Origin: Pedobacter planticolens
GTDB lineage: Bacteria > Bacteroidota > Bacteroidia > Sphingobacteriales > Sphingobacteriaceae
Assembly (NCBI RefSeq): GCF_014172375.1
Contig: NZ_WNXD01000002.1
Location: forward strand, 1,798,001 to 1,862,000
Reading direction: 5' to 3'
Length of the DNA: 64,000 nt
Shown here: positions 1 through 8,855 of the stretch, one piece after another
Layout: every line of letters starts with the position of its first letter
Position numbering within the stretch: position 1 is the first letter of the stretch
Notes under the pieces: model-generated
The model's database searches: none
Told to the model about the DNA's origin: nothing
The model's input: the letters and a program-made list of their open reading frames with translations, nothing else
Made by a program: the position numbers and the translations under genes

Positions 1-2310
1 GTAGAGAAACATACTTTATTGGCACAAGCAGCAGGTGAAGTTGAAGAGGTAAGAAACAACTATAACATGGGTTTCATTACCAACAACGAACGTTATAACC
101 AAATTATCGATATCTGGACACGTATCAACAACCGTTTAACTACGTTTGTAATGAACCAATTGTCTAGCGATAACCAAGGTTTCAACTCTGTTTATATGAT
201 GCTTGACTCTGGAGCCCGTGGTTCGAAAGAGCAAATTCGTCAGTTAGCAGGTATGCGTGGTTTGATGGCTAAGCCTCAAAAATCAGGTTCTGGTGGTGAG
301 ATTATCGAAAACCCGATTTTATCTAACTTTAAAGAAGGATTATCGGTATTAGAATACTTTATCTCTACTCACGGTGCTCGTAAAGGTTTGGCGGATACAG
401 CGTTAAAAACTGCTGATGCTGGTTACTTAACTCGTCGTTTACATGACGTTGCACAAGACATGATCGTTAACGCGGTTGATTGTGGTACGTTAAGAGGTAT
501 GTACACTACTGCATTAAAAGATCAAGAAGATATTGTTGAGCCATTATATGACAGAATTTTAGGTCGTATTTCTCTACATGATGTATTCAATCCATTAGAC
601 GGTAAATTGTTAGTGGGTGCTGGATTAGACATCACGGAAGAAATTGCTAAAACAATTGAAGAATCTCCATTAGAAGGTATTGAAATTCGTTCGGTATTAA
701 CTTGCGAAAATAAAAGAGGTGTTTGTTCATTATGTTATGGACGTAACTTAGCATCTGGTAAACGTGTTCAAAGAGGTGAAGCTGTTGGTGTAATTGCTGC
801 ACAGTCAATCGGAGAGCCGGGTACACAGTTAACGTTACGTACATTCCACGTGGGTGGTACTGCATCAAACATTGCTGCAGAATCTCAAATCAACGCTAAA
901 TTTGATGGTGTTATCGAGTTTGAAAACTTACGTACTGTACCAACAACAACGGAAGACGGTGTAGTTGAGATTGTATTAGGTCGTTCGGGCGAGTTTAAAA
1001 TTACTGAACCAGGTACTGGAAAAGTAATTGTAACTAACAATGTTCCTTATGGTGCATTCTTATTCGTTAAAGAAGGTCAAAAAATCTCTAAAGGCGATAA
1101 GATTTGTTCATGGGATCCATACAACGCGGTTATTATCTCAGAGTTTGCAGGTAAAATTCATTTCGATGCTATCGTAGAAGGTGTTACTTTCCGTGAAGAA
1201 TCAGATGAACAAACTGGTCACCGTGAGAAAGTAATTATCGATACACGTGATAAAACTAAAAACCCTGCTATTCAGGTAGTAGATAAAAAAGGTGAGTTAA
1301 TCAGAAACTATAACATCCCAGTTGGTGCTCACATCGCTATTGAAGAAGGCGAAGCAGTTCAAACAGGTCAAATCTTAGTTAAAATACCTCGTGCAACAGG
1401 AAAAACAAGAGATATTACGGGTGGTTTACCACGTGTAACTGAGTTATTCGAAGCACGTAACCCATCTAACCCAGCTGTAGTAACTGAGATTGATGGTGTG
1501 GTAACTTTAGGTGGTGTTAAACGTGGTAATCGCGAAATGACTATCGAAAGTAAAGATGGAGAAGTTAAAAAATATCTAGTTCCATTGTCTAAACACATTT
1601 TGGTACAGGATAATGACTTTGTGAAAGCAGGTATGCCATTATCTGATGGATCAATTTCTCCAGCTGATATTTTAGCTATTAAAGGCCCTGCGGCTGTACA
1701 AGAATACTTAGTTAATGGTATCCAAGAGGTTTACCGTTTACAAGGTGTGAAAATTAACGATAAGCACTTTGAAGTAATTGTACACCAAATGATGCAGAAA
1801 GTTCATATCGAAGATCCGGGTGATACTCGTTTCTTAGAAAATGACTCTGTTGATAGATGGGACTTTATGGTTGAGAACGATGACATCTATGACAAAAAAG
1901 TTGTAGTAGAAGCTGGTGACTCAAACACTGTAAAACCAGGTCAAATCTTGTCATTACGTAAATTAAGAGATGAAAATTCTCAATTGAAACGTAAAGATTT
2001 GAAACAAATTGAAGTACGTGATGCACAACCTGCAACAGCGAGTTCAATTTTACAAGGTATTACACGTGCATCATTGGGAACTAAATCGTTCATCTCTGCA
2101 GCATCATTCCAGGAAACTACTAAAGTACTGAATGAAGCAGCTATCGCAGGTAAACGTGATCATATGTTAGGCTTAAAAGAAAACGTAATCGTTGGTCACT
2201 TGATTCCTTCAGGTACTGGTGTTCGTGGATATGAGCGTATCATTGTTGGTTCTCAAGAAGAATACGATAAATTATTAGCATCTAAAGCTGAAGAAGAGGT
2301 AGAAGCATAA
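1..2310 (+). CDS. rpoC: RNA polymerase beta' subunit, C-terminal part
   Basis: This is the C-terminal ~769 residues of the beta' subunit. The frame is open from base 1, so the start lies upstream of the window. RpoC forms the catalytic core of RNA polymerase together with beta. Cys161, Cys235, Cys242 and Cys245 of the fragment form the C-terminal zinc site (spacing CX6CX2C at the end). They are followed by the highly conserved [20 protein letters not shown] segment of the trigger-loop region. The repeated barrel-like segments between about residues 290 and 600 belong to the variable insert region of beta'. The gene ends in an acidic tail and is followed by a strong terminator. rpoB is expected just upstream, outside the window. 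Identification is certain; only the 5' end is missing. Confidence 0.98.
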   Translation, partial: VEKHTLLAQAAGEVEEVRNNYNMGFITNNERYNQIIDIWTRINNRLTTFVMNQLSSDNQGFNSVYMMLDSGARGSKEQIRQLAGMRGLMAKPQKSGSGGEIIENPILSNFKEGLSVLEYFISTHGARKGLADTALKTADAGYLTRRLHDVAQDMIVNAVDCGTLRGMYTTALKDQEDIVEPLYDRILGRISLHDVFNPLDGKLLVGAGLDITEEIAKTIEESPLEGIEIRSVLTCENKRGVCSLCYGRNLASGKRVQRGEAVGVIAAQSIGEPGTQLTLRTFHVGGTASNIAAESQINAKFDGVIEFENLRTVPTTTEDGVVEIVLGRSGEFKITEPGTGKVIVTNNVPYGAFLFVKEGQKISKGDKICSWDPYNAVIISEFAGKIHFDAIVEGVTFREESDEQTGHREKVIIDTRDKTKNPAIQVVDKKGELIRNYNIPVGAHIAIEEGEAVQTGQILVKIPRATGKTRDITGGLPRVTELFEARNPSNPAVVTEIDGVVTLGGVKRGNREMTIESKDGEVKKYLVPLSKHILVQDNDFVKAGMPLSDGSISPADILAIKGPAAVQEYLVNGIQEVYRLQGVKINDKHFEVIVHQMMQKVHIEDPGDTRFLENDSVDRWDFMVENDDIYDKKVVVEAGDSNTVKPGQILSLRKLRDENSQLKRKDLKQIEVRDAQPATASSILQGITRASLGTKSFISAASFQETTKVLNEAAIAGKRDHMLGLKENVIVGHLIPSGTGVRGYERIIVGSQEEYDKLLASKAEEEVEA

Positions 2311-2346
2311 TTCATCATACTAATTCCTGAAAAGGAGTTGTAATTA

Positions 2347-2379
2347 AAATCCCTAGCGTTCATTCGCTAGGGATTTTTT
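2347..2379 (+). terminator. Intrinsic terminator of rpoC
   Basis: A 12-bp perfect stem (AAATCCCTAGCG paired with CGCTAGGGATTT) with the 6-nt loop TTCATT is followed by a T run. It lies 36 bases after the rpoC stop codon and should end the rpoBC transcript. Confidence 0.93.
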
Positions 2380-2413
2380 GTTGCGTATTGTACCAATTAA
2401 CAAACGCTTTTTA

Positions 2414-2421
2414 TATTTTTG
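2414..2421 (+). promoter_or_regulatory. -7 promoter element before the DUF3467 gene
   Basis: TATTTTTG matches the Bacteroidota TAnnTTTG element. A TTG at 2388-2390 lies 23 nt upstream and could be the -33 element. The ATG at 2428 follows only 6 nt after the box, so the transcript would be nearly leaderless. Confidence 0.55.
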
Positions 2422-2427
2422 ATTATT

Positions 2428-2742
2428 ATGGAAGAACAACAGAACGAAAACCAACTTAATATAGAGTTATCTGAAGAAATTGCTGAAGGTGTATTTTCAA
2501 ACTTAGCAATCATAACTCATTCGAATACTGAGTTTGTATTGGATTTTATACGAGTAATGCCAGGAGTGCCAAAGGCGAAGGTGAAATCTAGAATTATTTT
2601 AACGCCAGAACATGCAAAAAGGTTAGTTCATGCAATGTTAGATAATGTTGAGAAATTTGAAGCTATTAATGGAAGGATAAAAACTCAAGAAGAGCCTCCA
2701 GGTTTCCCAATGAATTTTGGCGGACCAACTGCGCAAGCTTAA
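2428..2742 (+). CDS. DUF3467 family protein
   Basis: This small acidic protein of 104 residues matches the DUF3467 family, whose function is not established. It is found widely in Bacteroidota and often near rpoBC. The recognisable core runs from about residue 20 to 80 and includes the stretch NTEFVLDFIRVMPGVPKAKV and a following segment ILTPEHAKRLVHAM. It has no signal peptide or membrane segment, so it should be cytoplasmic. The ATG at 2428 is chosen because an in-frame TTG at 2419 falls inside the -7 promoter element. It sits after the rpoC terminator and has its own promoter. Family assignment is by pattern recognition only. Confidence 0.85.
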   Translation: MEEQQNENQLNIELSEEIAEGVFSNLAIITHSNTEFVLDFIRVMPGVPKAKVKSRIILTPEHAKRLVHAMLDNVEKFEAINGRIKTQEEPPGFPMNFGGPTAQA

Positions 2743-2750
2743 AAGGTTTT

Positions 2751-2823
2751 TGTCATTCAGAGCGAAGCGAAGAATCTCTTTTGTTTATCTTCTCTATTAG
2801 AATCCTCGTACCTCGGAATGACA
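2751..2823. repeat. Dispersed palindromic repeat, GTCATTC family, overlapping the end of miaA
   Basis: An imperfect inverted repeat. The left arm starts TGTCATTCAGAGCGAAGCGA; the right arm, read on the minus strand, starts TGTCATTCCGAGGTACGAGG. The right arm runs into the 3' end of miaA and encodes its last residues and stop codon. Relatives occur at 6436, 40216, 40234 and 41495. Confidence 0.8.
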
Positions 2824-3720
2824 AAATTTGGTTAGATATTGAATAATATCTTCAATTTGATTTGGCTCAAACCAAACTGTGTTTTCATCTCGTCTAAACC
2901 AAGTAAGTTGCCTTTTGGCAAAGCGACGGGTGTTTTGTTTAATCATTGCAACTGCCGAAGCTAAATCAGTTTTTCCATCTAGATAATCGAACAATTCTGA
3001 ATAGCCAACAGTATTTAGTGCATTGTATTGACGGTAAGGAAGCAAACTTTCTGCTTCTTCAAGTTGACCAGCTTCCATCATTAAATCTACGCGATGATTA
3101 ATGCGCTCGTAAAGTAAAGCTCTATCTGTGTTTAGACCAATTTTGATGATGTTGAAAGGTCTTTCTTTTTTATTGGAAGTTAAAAAAGAGCTTAATTTCT
3201 TGCCTGTAGAAAGTACAACTTCTAATCCTCTAATCATGCGCTGAGGATTAGATTGATCTACTTTAGCAAAATATTCAGGGTCTAATTCTTGTAATTGTGT
3301 TCGGATAGCTTCGATACCTTCATTCGCCAGCTGTTGATTTAATTTTTCACGAATTGCAAAATCAATTTCAGGTAAATCATCCAATCCTTTGCAAATGGCA
3401 TCAATATATAAACCAGAGCCGCCAACCACAATTAAAATGTTGTGCTTTTTAAAAAGATCTTCCATTAATTGAAGTGCTTGAACTTCAAAATCGCCTGTGC
3501 TAAATAATGTTTGTACGCTATGAGAATTAATAAAATGATGTGGTGCAGCTGCTAATTCCTCTTTTGAAGGTTTAGCAGTACCAATATTCATTTCCTTAAA
3601 AAATTGACGGGAATCTGCAGAAATAACTTCGCTATGGTAAAATTGAGCAAGCTCAATAGCTAGAGCAGTTTTACCGATGGCGGTTGGCCCAACTACTACA
3701 ATTAAAGTTTTTTGTGGCAT
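2797..3720 (-). CDS. miaA: tRNA dimethylallyltransferase MiaA
   Basis: MiaA transfers a dimethylallyl group to the N6 of A37 in tRNAs that read UNN codons. The 307-residue protein has the P-loop GPTAIGKT at residues 11-18, the DSRQ motif with the following GTAKPS, and GGSGLYIDAI near residue 100. Length is normal for the family. The ATG at 3720 fits the usual start, a few residues before the P-loop. The last eight residues (CHSEVRGF) and the stop are encoded by one arm of a dispersed palindromic repeat, so the native C-terminus appears to have been replaced. An unrecognised gene ends 8 nt upstream and is probably co-transcribed. Enzyme assignment is secure. Confidence 0.97.
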   Translation of the reverse strand: MPQKTLIVVVGPTAIGKTALAIELAQFYHSEVISADSRQFFKEMNIGTAKPSKEELAAAPHHFINSHSVQTLFSTGDFEVQALQLMEDLFKKHNILIVVGGSGLYIDAICKGLDDLPEIDFAIREKLNQQLANEGIEAIRTQLQELDPEYFAKVDQSNPQRMIRGLEVVLSTGKKLSSFLTSNKKERPFNIIKIGLNTDRALLYERINHRVDLMMEAGQLEEAESLLPYRQYNALNTVGYSELFDYLDGKTDLASAVAMIKQNTRRFAKRQLTWFRRDENTVWFEPNQIEDIIQYLTKFCHSEVRGF

Positions 3721-3728
3721 AGAGGGCT

Positions 3729-4256
3729 TTAAATATATTTTTCTTTTTGAAATCCTGTCTTATCTAAAATGAAATTTTCGTTAATCAAATTAGTTCTTAC
3801 ATAAAAGTAATAGCCATTATATTTGAAAGCTGTTCTATCATCAAAAGGTATAATTCGCTCTTCTAAATCTTTGTAATTAACGGGGATTAGATAAGCTCCA
3901 ATAGGTTTTTTATCCGATGGATTTGTATGTACCCAAAATTTCTCCCCAACGTAAATTTTTGCTTTCCCGCCACCAGAGTAAGGAGCAGACCAATCTGTAA
4001 TATAATCGATTTCTTGATCAAACTTAGCCTGATATAAATCTCCTTTTCGAGGAAAACGGTAATTTTCAGGAATTAAACTTCTTTCATATTCTCTTGCCCA
4101 AGTCAATTCGCTTTCTCCAAATTGTATCCTTTTACCGCTTCTCAATTCTTCATGCAAATCGGAAACAGTTAAATACCAACCTGCTGGAATTTTATGGTTT
4201 GAAAGGTCATTAGTGTTCTTTCGATTAAATAAATTTTTTAAAAAATCTTTTATCAT
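3729..4256 (-). CDS. Hypothetical protein upstream of miaA
   Basis: I do not recognise this 175-residue protein. It has no signal peptide and no membrane helix, so it is probably cytoplasmic. It is rich in aromatic residues and charged pairs. The first ~15 residues are basic and Asn-rich, and the rest looks like one compact alpha/beta domain with motifs such as IPAGWYLTVSDLHEEL and a GGGKAKIYVGEKFWV strand. Its stop lies 8 nt before the miaA start on the same strand, which suggests co-transcription. The next upstream gene (pRiA4b ORF-3 type) is 51 nt away. Codon use looks like that of its neighbours. It could be related to immunity or DUF proteins of Bacteroidota, but I cannot support any function. 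Confidence 0.7.
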   Translation of the reverse strand: MIKDFLKNLFNRKNTNDLSNHKIPAGWYLTVSDLHEELRSGKRIQFGESELTWAREYERSLIPENYRFPRKGDLYQAKFDQEIDYITDWSAPYSGGGKAKIYVGEKFWVHTNPSDKKPIGAYLIPVNYKDLEERIIPFDDRTAFKYNGYYFYVRTNLINENFILDKTGFQKEKYI

Positions 4257-4280
4257 CTATTTAAGCAAGTTAGACCTAGA

Positions 4281-4298
4281 AATAAATTCAGGGTGACG
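4281..4298. repeat. Half-copy of a CTGAATTTATTTCAG repeat
   Basis: AATAAATTCAGGGTGACG is identical to the right end of the complete palindrome at 21727-21793. Only one arm is present here, in the gap between two minus-strand genes. Confidence 0.6.
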
Positions 4299-4307
4299 GA
4301 TTAATTA

Positions 4308-4955
4308 CTAATAGTCTTCTTTTTCTGAACCGAAATCTTCTTCGAAATCATCGCCATCAGCAAATTCATCTTTTTCTTCCTCTTCTTCACTTTCTTCATC
4401 AATTTCTGGAGCATTTATCCCTCTACCACCCATTGCTTCTAATTCTTCGGTATCTTCAGGAACAAAATCCATTTCATTTAAGAAATCAAAATCACTTGAT
4501 GCAGCGGCAGCACTAGTTACCGCAAAACCACCTGTGTTTTGATCAATAATTTTAGGTGCTTCGCCAGTACTTTTTACTAAGAATGGATATTCGATGTTTG
4601 GATCGTTTTCTAGAATAATTTTAATCAGCTCTACATGAAAATCAAAAGGACGTTCAAAATTGTAGATATAATAAAATTTTTGATGTGGATCTTCAATAAA
4701 GTTGCTCAGTTTAGCATTCTCCATCAAAGTAACTCCATTATCTATTTTGCGTTGGTTTGGTAAAATAGAAATTTCATCACCTTTAATCCAGTTATCTGTA
4801 CTTACATAAAATGACGATGATTTATCTGCATTGTAGCCAGTAGAGCGATGAATTGCTCTGTGTAAATCTTCAAAAGTTTGATTAGTTTTAATATCGATTT
4901 CTCTTACTACGTCGTCAAAATCTTCGAAAGAAATTTTAAATCTATAAATTGCCAT
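4308..4955 (-). CDS. pRiA4b ORF-3-like protein with acidic tail
   Basis: The N-terminal ~140 residues resemble the plasmid pRiA4b ORF-3 family (sometimes labelled IS1096 passenger TnpR-like), seen in MAIYRFKISFEDFDDVVREI and the YIYNFERPFDFHVELIKI region. The biochemical function of the family is unknown. The C-terminal ~45 residues are extremely acidic (long Glu/Asp runs) and probably disordered, which suggests a charge-mediated partner. There is no signal peptide. Despite the family name, no transposase or terminal repeats are nearby, so this is a resident chromosomal gene. It lies between cca and the miaA-linked hypothetical gene on the same strand. Confidence 0.75.
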   Translation of the reverse strand: MAIYRFKISFEDFDDVVREIDIKTNQTFEDLHRAIHRSTGYNADKSSSFYVSTDNWIKGDEISILPNQRKIDNGVTLMENAKLSNFIEDPHQKFYYIYNFERPFDFHVELIKIILENDPNIEYPFLVKSTGEAPKIIDQNTGGFAVTSAAAASSDFDFLNEMDFVPEDTEELEAMGGRGINAPEIDEESEEEEEKDEFADGDDFEEDFGSEKEDY

Positions 4956-5017
4956 TTTCAGTGTACTGTTTCTAACTGTAAAATTAAGAAATAAAAAATA
5001 ATTTTTAGGTGTTAAGC

Positions 5018-6424
5018 CTATCTAGTAATTGGTTTTAAACCTAATTCGTTAGCTTTCTTTAACATAAAGTTAAAAGCTTCTTCGTAATTGTTTGTTATTT
5101 CGCCCTCTAAAATAGCTTCTCGAATTGCATTTTTTAGTATGCCGACTTCTTTGCCTGCGTTTAAACCAAATGTTTGCATAATGTCGTTGCCAGAAATAGG
5201 TGGTTGCCAGTTGCGCAATTGATCACGCTCTTCAACATCTTTTAATTTCTGTTTCACTAACTCGAAATTATTACGGTATTTCTTGATTTTATACTCGTTT
5301 TTGGTTGTAATATCAGCATTGCATAACAACATTAAACTTTCTATTTCCTCTCCAGCTTCAAAAAGTAATCGCCTTACGGCAGAATCAGTCACTTTTTCTT
5401 GTGCTAAAACAATTGGGCGTAAATGAAGTTGAACTAATTTTTGAACGAACTTCATTTTTTCATTTAATGGAAGTTTTAACTGAGCAAAAATTTGAGGTAC
5501 CATTCTCGCTCCTTTATCTTCATGGCCATGAAAAGTCCAACCATGACCTTCTTCAAATCTTTTGGTTGGAGGTTTAGCAATGTCGTGTAAAATAGCAGCC
5601 CAACGTAACCAAAGGTCATCCGTTGTTGTGCAAATGTTATCTAAAACTTGTAAGGTGTGATAAAAATTATCTTTATGACCTTTTCCTTTTATAATTTCCA
5701 CTCCATATAAAGTCGCCATTTGCGGAAAAATAAGGTGCAGTAAGCCAGTATCAAATAAATAGTTGAAGCCTATTGAGGGAGTTTTAGCTAAAATAATTTT
5801 ATTCAGCTCGTCTGTAATTCGCTCTTTTGACACAATGCTAATCCGTTCTTTCTGTGCTTTAATCGCCTCGATTGCACTTTCATCAATATTGAAATTTAAT
5901 TGAGTAGCAAAACGGATAGCTCTCATCATGCGAAGCGGATCATCTGAAAAAGTAATGGTTGGATCTAATGGGGTTCGAATTAATTTCTGTTCTAAATCTG
6001 TCAATCCTTTAAATGGATCAATTAAATCACCGTAATTTGTTACATTAAGAGATATTGCTAATGCATTAATCGTAAAATCTCTTCGCAACTGATCATCTTC
6101 TACAGTACCATTTTCTACAATTGGTTTGCGGGAGTTAGAGCGATATGATTCCTTTCTAGCGCCTACAAATTCGATTTCCAAATCATTGTATTTTAACATG
6201 GCAGTGCCGAAGTTTTTGAATACCGCAACCTTAGTTTTTAATTGCTGACCAACTTTTTCTGCAAACTCAATTCCATTACCTACCACTACAATATCAATAT
6301 CTTTTGATGGACGATTTAAAAATAAATCACGTACAAATCCTCCAATAACATAAATTTCTGTCTTGGTTTGATCAGCAATGTTGGCTAAAACTTTAAATAT
6401 TGGATTTTGTAGATGTTGCTGCAT
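5018..6424 (-). CDS. cca: CCA tRNA nucleotidyltransferase (HD-domain class)
   Basis: The enzyme adds or repairs the 3' CCA end of tRNA. The 468-residue protein has the class II nucleotidyltransferase signature [20 protein letters not shown] at about residues 28-47, with the DxD metal site. A flexible-loop [10 protein letters not shown] motif and the head-neck [12 protein letters not shown] follow. From about residue 255 there is an HD phosphohydrolase-like domain with [12 protein letters not shown] and a downstream HGHED. It could in principle be a poly(A) polymerase of the same superfamily, but it is the only such gene seen here and the HD form fits CCA-adding enzymes of Bacteroidota. It lies near miaA and tsaC, which also act on tRNA. 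Confidence 0.93.
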   Translation of the reverse strand: MQQHLQNPIFKVLANIADQTKTEIYVIGGFVRDLFLNRPSKDIDIVVVGNGIEFAEKVGQQLKTKVAVFKNFGTAMLKYNDLEIEFVGARKESYRSNSRKPIVENGTVEDDQLRRDFTINALAISLNVTNYGDLIDPFKGLTDLEQKLIRTPLDPTITFSDDPLRMMRAIRFATQLNFNIDESAIEAIKAQKERISIVSKERITDELNKIILAKTPSIGFNYLFDTGLLHLIFPQMATLYGVEIIKGKGHKDNFYHTLQVLDNICTTTDDLWLRWAAILHDIAKPPTKRFEEGHGWTFHGHEDKGARMVPQIFAQLKLPLNEKMKFVQKLVQLHLRPIVLAQEKVTDSAVRRLLFEAGEEIESLMLLCNADITTKNEYKIKKYRNNFELVKQKLKDVEERDQLRNWQPPISGNDIMQTFGLNAGKEVGILKNAIREAILEGEITNNYEEAFNFMLKKANELGLKPITR

Positions 6425-6435
6425 AATTTTAGACT

Positions 6436-6495
6436 TGTCATGCTGACAAAGGAAGTATCTTTTTTTAGAGATTCTTCGCTACGCTCTGAATGACA
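6436..6495. repeat. Dispersed palindromic repeat, GTCATTC family
   Basis: The left arm starts TGTCATGCTGACAAAGGAAG. The right arm, read on the minus strand, starts TGTCATTCAGAGCGTAGCGA and continues GAATCTC. It lies just upstream of the cca start on the minus strand. Confidence 0.75.
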
Positions 6496-6572
6496 AAGGA
6501 AATGCGAAATTAATAAAAACTATTGGTGCTTCTTTAATTTATGCAGAATAAAGCCCCTTTAGGGGTTGGGGT

Positions 6573-7139
6573 TTACTTACGTATAAACTCAAATTGCCCA
6601 GATGGACCCAACTTAATAATGGTTGAAGGCTTTTTTGCAGTGCGATTTTCTTGTTCAAGATCTACAATGTAATCAACAGCGTCTTTAATTTCATCGCTAA
6701 TTTCATCGAAAAATTTTGGTGTTGGCTGACCACTTATATTAGCAGAAGTAGAAACTACTGGTTTGCGAAAACGCTGAATTAATTGCTCACAGAAATCGTG
6801 TTTTACAACTCTAATTCCAACACTACCATCACTATTAATCACGCCTTTAGCTAAATTTTTTGCGCCAGAAAAAATAATTGTTAATGGGTTCTCAGCATAT
6901 TCAATTAACTCATATGCAACATCTGGAATTTCGGTAACATAGCTCTGCAGTTTATTATCGTTTTCTAAAAGAACAATTAAACTTTTATCAGCAGCACGAC
7001 CTTTAATCGCATTTACTTTTGCTACAGCTTCTTCGTTTGTAGCATCGCAGCCTAAACCCCAAACAGTATCAGTAGGGTAGAGAATTACTCCTCCATTTTT
7101 TAAAATCTCTAAAGCTTTATTAACTTCTTCTCTAAGCAT
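6573..7139 (-). CDS. tsaC: L-threonylcarbamoyladenylate synthase (TsaC/Sua5/YrdC)
   Basis: It makes threonylcarbamoyl-AMP from threonine, bicarbonate and ATP, the first step of t6A37 modification of ANN-decoding tRNAs. The 188-residue protein consists of the YrdC domain only and lacks the extra Sua5 C-terminal domain. Visible signatures are GGVILYPTDTVWGLGCDA near residue 15, KGRAADKSLIVLL near 46, and PVVSTSANISGQPTP near 128. The start overlaps the end of the upstream glycosyltransferase gene by 8 bases, so the two should be translationally coupled. It is the last gene of the dapD-GT-GT-tsaC operon. The function is firm; TsaC is used as the symbol because of the short form. Confidence 0.93.
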   Translation of the reverse strand: MLREEVNKALEILKNGGVILYPTDTVWGLGCDATNEEAVAKVNAIKGRAADKSLIVLLENDNKLQSYVTEIPDVAYELIEYAENPLTIIFSGAKNLAKGVINSDGSVGIRVVKHDFCEQLIQRFRKPVVSTSANISGQPTPKFFDEISDEIKDAVDYIVDLEQENRTAKKPSTIIKLGPSGQFEFIRK

Positions 7140-7935
7140 CTAAATATTGATTTAAACCTTTTGGTGTGAAAATTATTCCTGATTTAACTGTGTTTTCTAA
7201 TAACTCTTTATTTTGTTGGTCGTGTTTTTTGGAAGCTTCTTCTTTATGGTAAATATGATAAGCTATACCTCCAAATTTAAGCTGGAGTTTCTGTTTGCCA
7301 GCATTCATTAATCGAATGGTGAGTTCGCTATCCTCATGACCCCATCCGGAAAAATCTTCATTGTAACCATTTGTTAAGAGTAAATCTTCTCTCCAAAAAG
7401 ACATATTTGCGCCTCTTGCAAAATATTTTGGATGTCTATTTCTATATCCGGCAGCAATAAAATTTGAAAGTGCTAAAAACCTAATACCATCTTTTTTTCT
7501 TTTGATGTCACCATCGAAAATGCTAATATTTATATTTTTATTTGATAAGATTTTACTTGAAATTTCAGGACCTAATAATACTCTACCACCTTGGATAAAT
7601 GCATTCTTTTTGGCTAAGCCTAAGTGATCCTTAATAAAATGATGATGAAGAATAATATCTCCATCTATTTGAATAATATAATCTCCTGTACTTTTTGCAA
7701 AAGCTTTATTTAGAATTGATGTTTTTTGAAAACCATTATCTTCTTGCCAAAGATGAATGATTAGTATTTTACTTTTCTCGGCGAGTTTATTAATTTCTAA
7801 TCGAGTATCATCGGTCGAGCCATCATCAGCAATAATTATTTCATCAGGCAATCTGCTTTGCTTAAATGCACTTAAAATGGCAAGTTCTAATGCTTGCGGC
7901 CAATTATAGGTTGCAATGATTAAGGATACCTTCAT
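7132..7935 (-). CDS. Family 2 glycosyltransferase
   Basis: A 267-residue GT-A fold glycosyltransferase of family GT2, with no signal peptide or membrane helix. The start shows VSLIIATYNWPQALELAI, then the nucleotide-sugar region DEIIIADDGSTDDT and the metal-binding IQIDGDIILHHHF. The segment FARGANMSFWREDLLLTNGY followed by WGHEDSELTIRLMNAG is typical of the C-terminal half (galactosyltransferase-like acceptor region). It probably acts at the cytoplasmic face in surface glycan synthesis, but neither donor nor acceptor can be read from sequence. It overlaps its upstream GT2 neighbour by 4 bases and tsaC by 8 bases. Confidence 0.9.
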   Translation of the reverse strand: MKVSLIIATYNWPQALELAILSAFKQSRLPDEIIIADDGSTDDTRLEINKLAEKSKILIIHLWQEDNGFQKTSILNKAFAKSTGDYIIQIDGDIILHHHFIKDHLGLAKKNAFIQGGRVLLGPEISSKILSNKNINISIFDGDIKRKKDGIRFLALSNFIAAGYRNRHPKYFARGANMSFWREDLLLTNGYNEDFSGWGHEDSELTIRLMNAGKQKLQLKFGGIAYHIYHKEEASKKHDQQNKELLENTVKSGIIFTPKGLNQYLDA

Positions 7936-8855
7936 TTTGCAAATTTAATGGAGTTCGTTAAAAAGGTAAACGCTGGGAAAATCCTTTTTTTATGACCGAA
8001 AATAATTTTACTGTACTTCATTAAAAATTTAAAAAACTGCCAATCAATTTTTGATTCGGTAGCTTGTTCATGCTGTTTTGCATGGGCTATAAATTCATCA
8101 AGAAATAGGTGGCTTTTTGAACTTAGATTTTGGATCTGCTTAAATAACAATAATCTTGATAGCAATGTTAATGGATTTTTTATCCTTTTCTTGCTGAAGA
8201 ATGCATTGTCTCCGTGCTTTCTGTGATGAACTAGGTATTTTTTAATCGCCTTAATTTCGCCCAGCACAGTTGCATTTAATGCTAACCACCAATCGTAAGG
8301 CATAAAATCGGGTATAGGAATGGCCTGATTTAAAATTGATTTTCTGAACATTATATTATGTCCACTCAGTTGATTTAAAAGAAATAATTTTCGACTATCA
8401 TTTCCTTCAAAAAGTTTATAACGCTTCAACTGACCAGAGAAGTGGTGTAAACTTCCATTTTTAAGGGTAATTGAAGCGCCGTGTGCTAACATTACATTTT
8501 CATTTGAAAATAATTCAGCTAAAGAACTTAATTTGTCATTCATCCAAATATCATCCTGGTCTGCAATTGCAATTAAATCTCCAGTACAAAGAGAAATGGC
8601 TTTTTCGAAATTTTTGTCGAAACCTAAATTCTTCTCATTTAAACAAAGCTTAAATAATGTAGGATATTTCGCCTGCCATTCTTCTAAAATTTTAAAAGTA
8701 TCGTCGGATGAACGGTCATCAACTACAATAATTTCATGTAAAGGATAATCTTGCGCTATAATTGTTTCCAATTGCTCATCGATGTATTTTGCGCCGTTAT
8801 AAGTGCACATCGCAATTGATACTGACACAATTTCTGATCCTTTACGAGAAATCAT
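7932..8855 (-). CDS. Family 2 glycosyltransferase
   Basis: A second GT2 enzyme of 307 residues. It begins with VSVSIAMCTYNGAKYIDEQL, then EIIVVDDRSSDDTFKIL and the DxD-like LIAIADQDDIWMNDKL, which is characteristic of rhamnosyl- or galactosyl-type GT2 enzymes of O-antigen pathways. The remainder contains an AHGAS segment and a basic C-terminus. There is no transmembrane anchor. The start codon overlaps the dapD stop by one base and the end overlaps the next GT2 gene by four bases, so expression is probably tied to dapD. The substrate is unknown; a role in lipopolysaccharide or other glycan assembly is inferred. Confidence 0.9.
   Translation of the reverse strand: MISRKGSEIVSVSIAMCTYNGAKYIDEQLETIIAQDYPLHEIIVVDDRSSDDTFKILEEWQAKYPTLFKLCLNEKNLGFDKNFEKAISLCTGDLIAIADQDDIWMNDKLSSLAELFSNENVMLAHGASITLKNGSLHHFSGQLKRYKLFEGNDSRKLFLLNQLSGHNIMFRKSILNQAIPIPDFMPYDWWLALNATVLGEIKAIKKYLVHHRKHGDNAFFSKKRIKNPLTLLSRLLLFKQIQNLSSKSHLFLDEFIAHAKQHEQATESKIDWQFFKFLMKYSKIIFGHKKRIFPAFTFLTNSIKFAK

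Noticed and set aside
1-2310. Antisense open frames of 60-76 residues inside rpoC
   Set aside because: They are shadows of a highly conserved coding frame, with no initiation signals.
4308-4955. Insertion-sequence gene, because the family is sometimes called IS1096 TnpR-like
   Set aside because: No transposase, terminal inverted repeats or target duplications are nearby; the label is historical.
7932-8855. Plus-strand frames at 8471-8748 opposite the glycosyltransferase gene
   Set aside because: They lie antisense to a well-supported GT2 gene and show low-complexity products.
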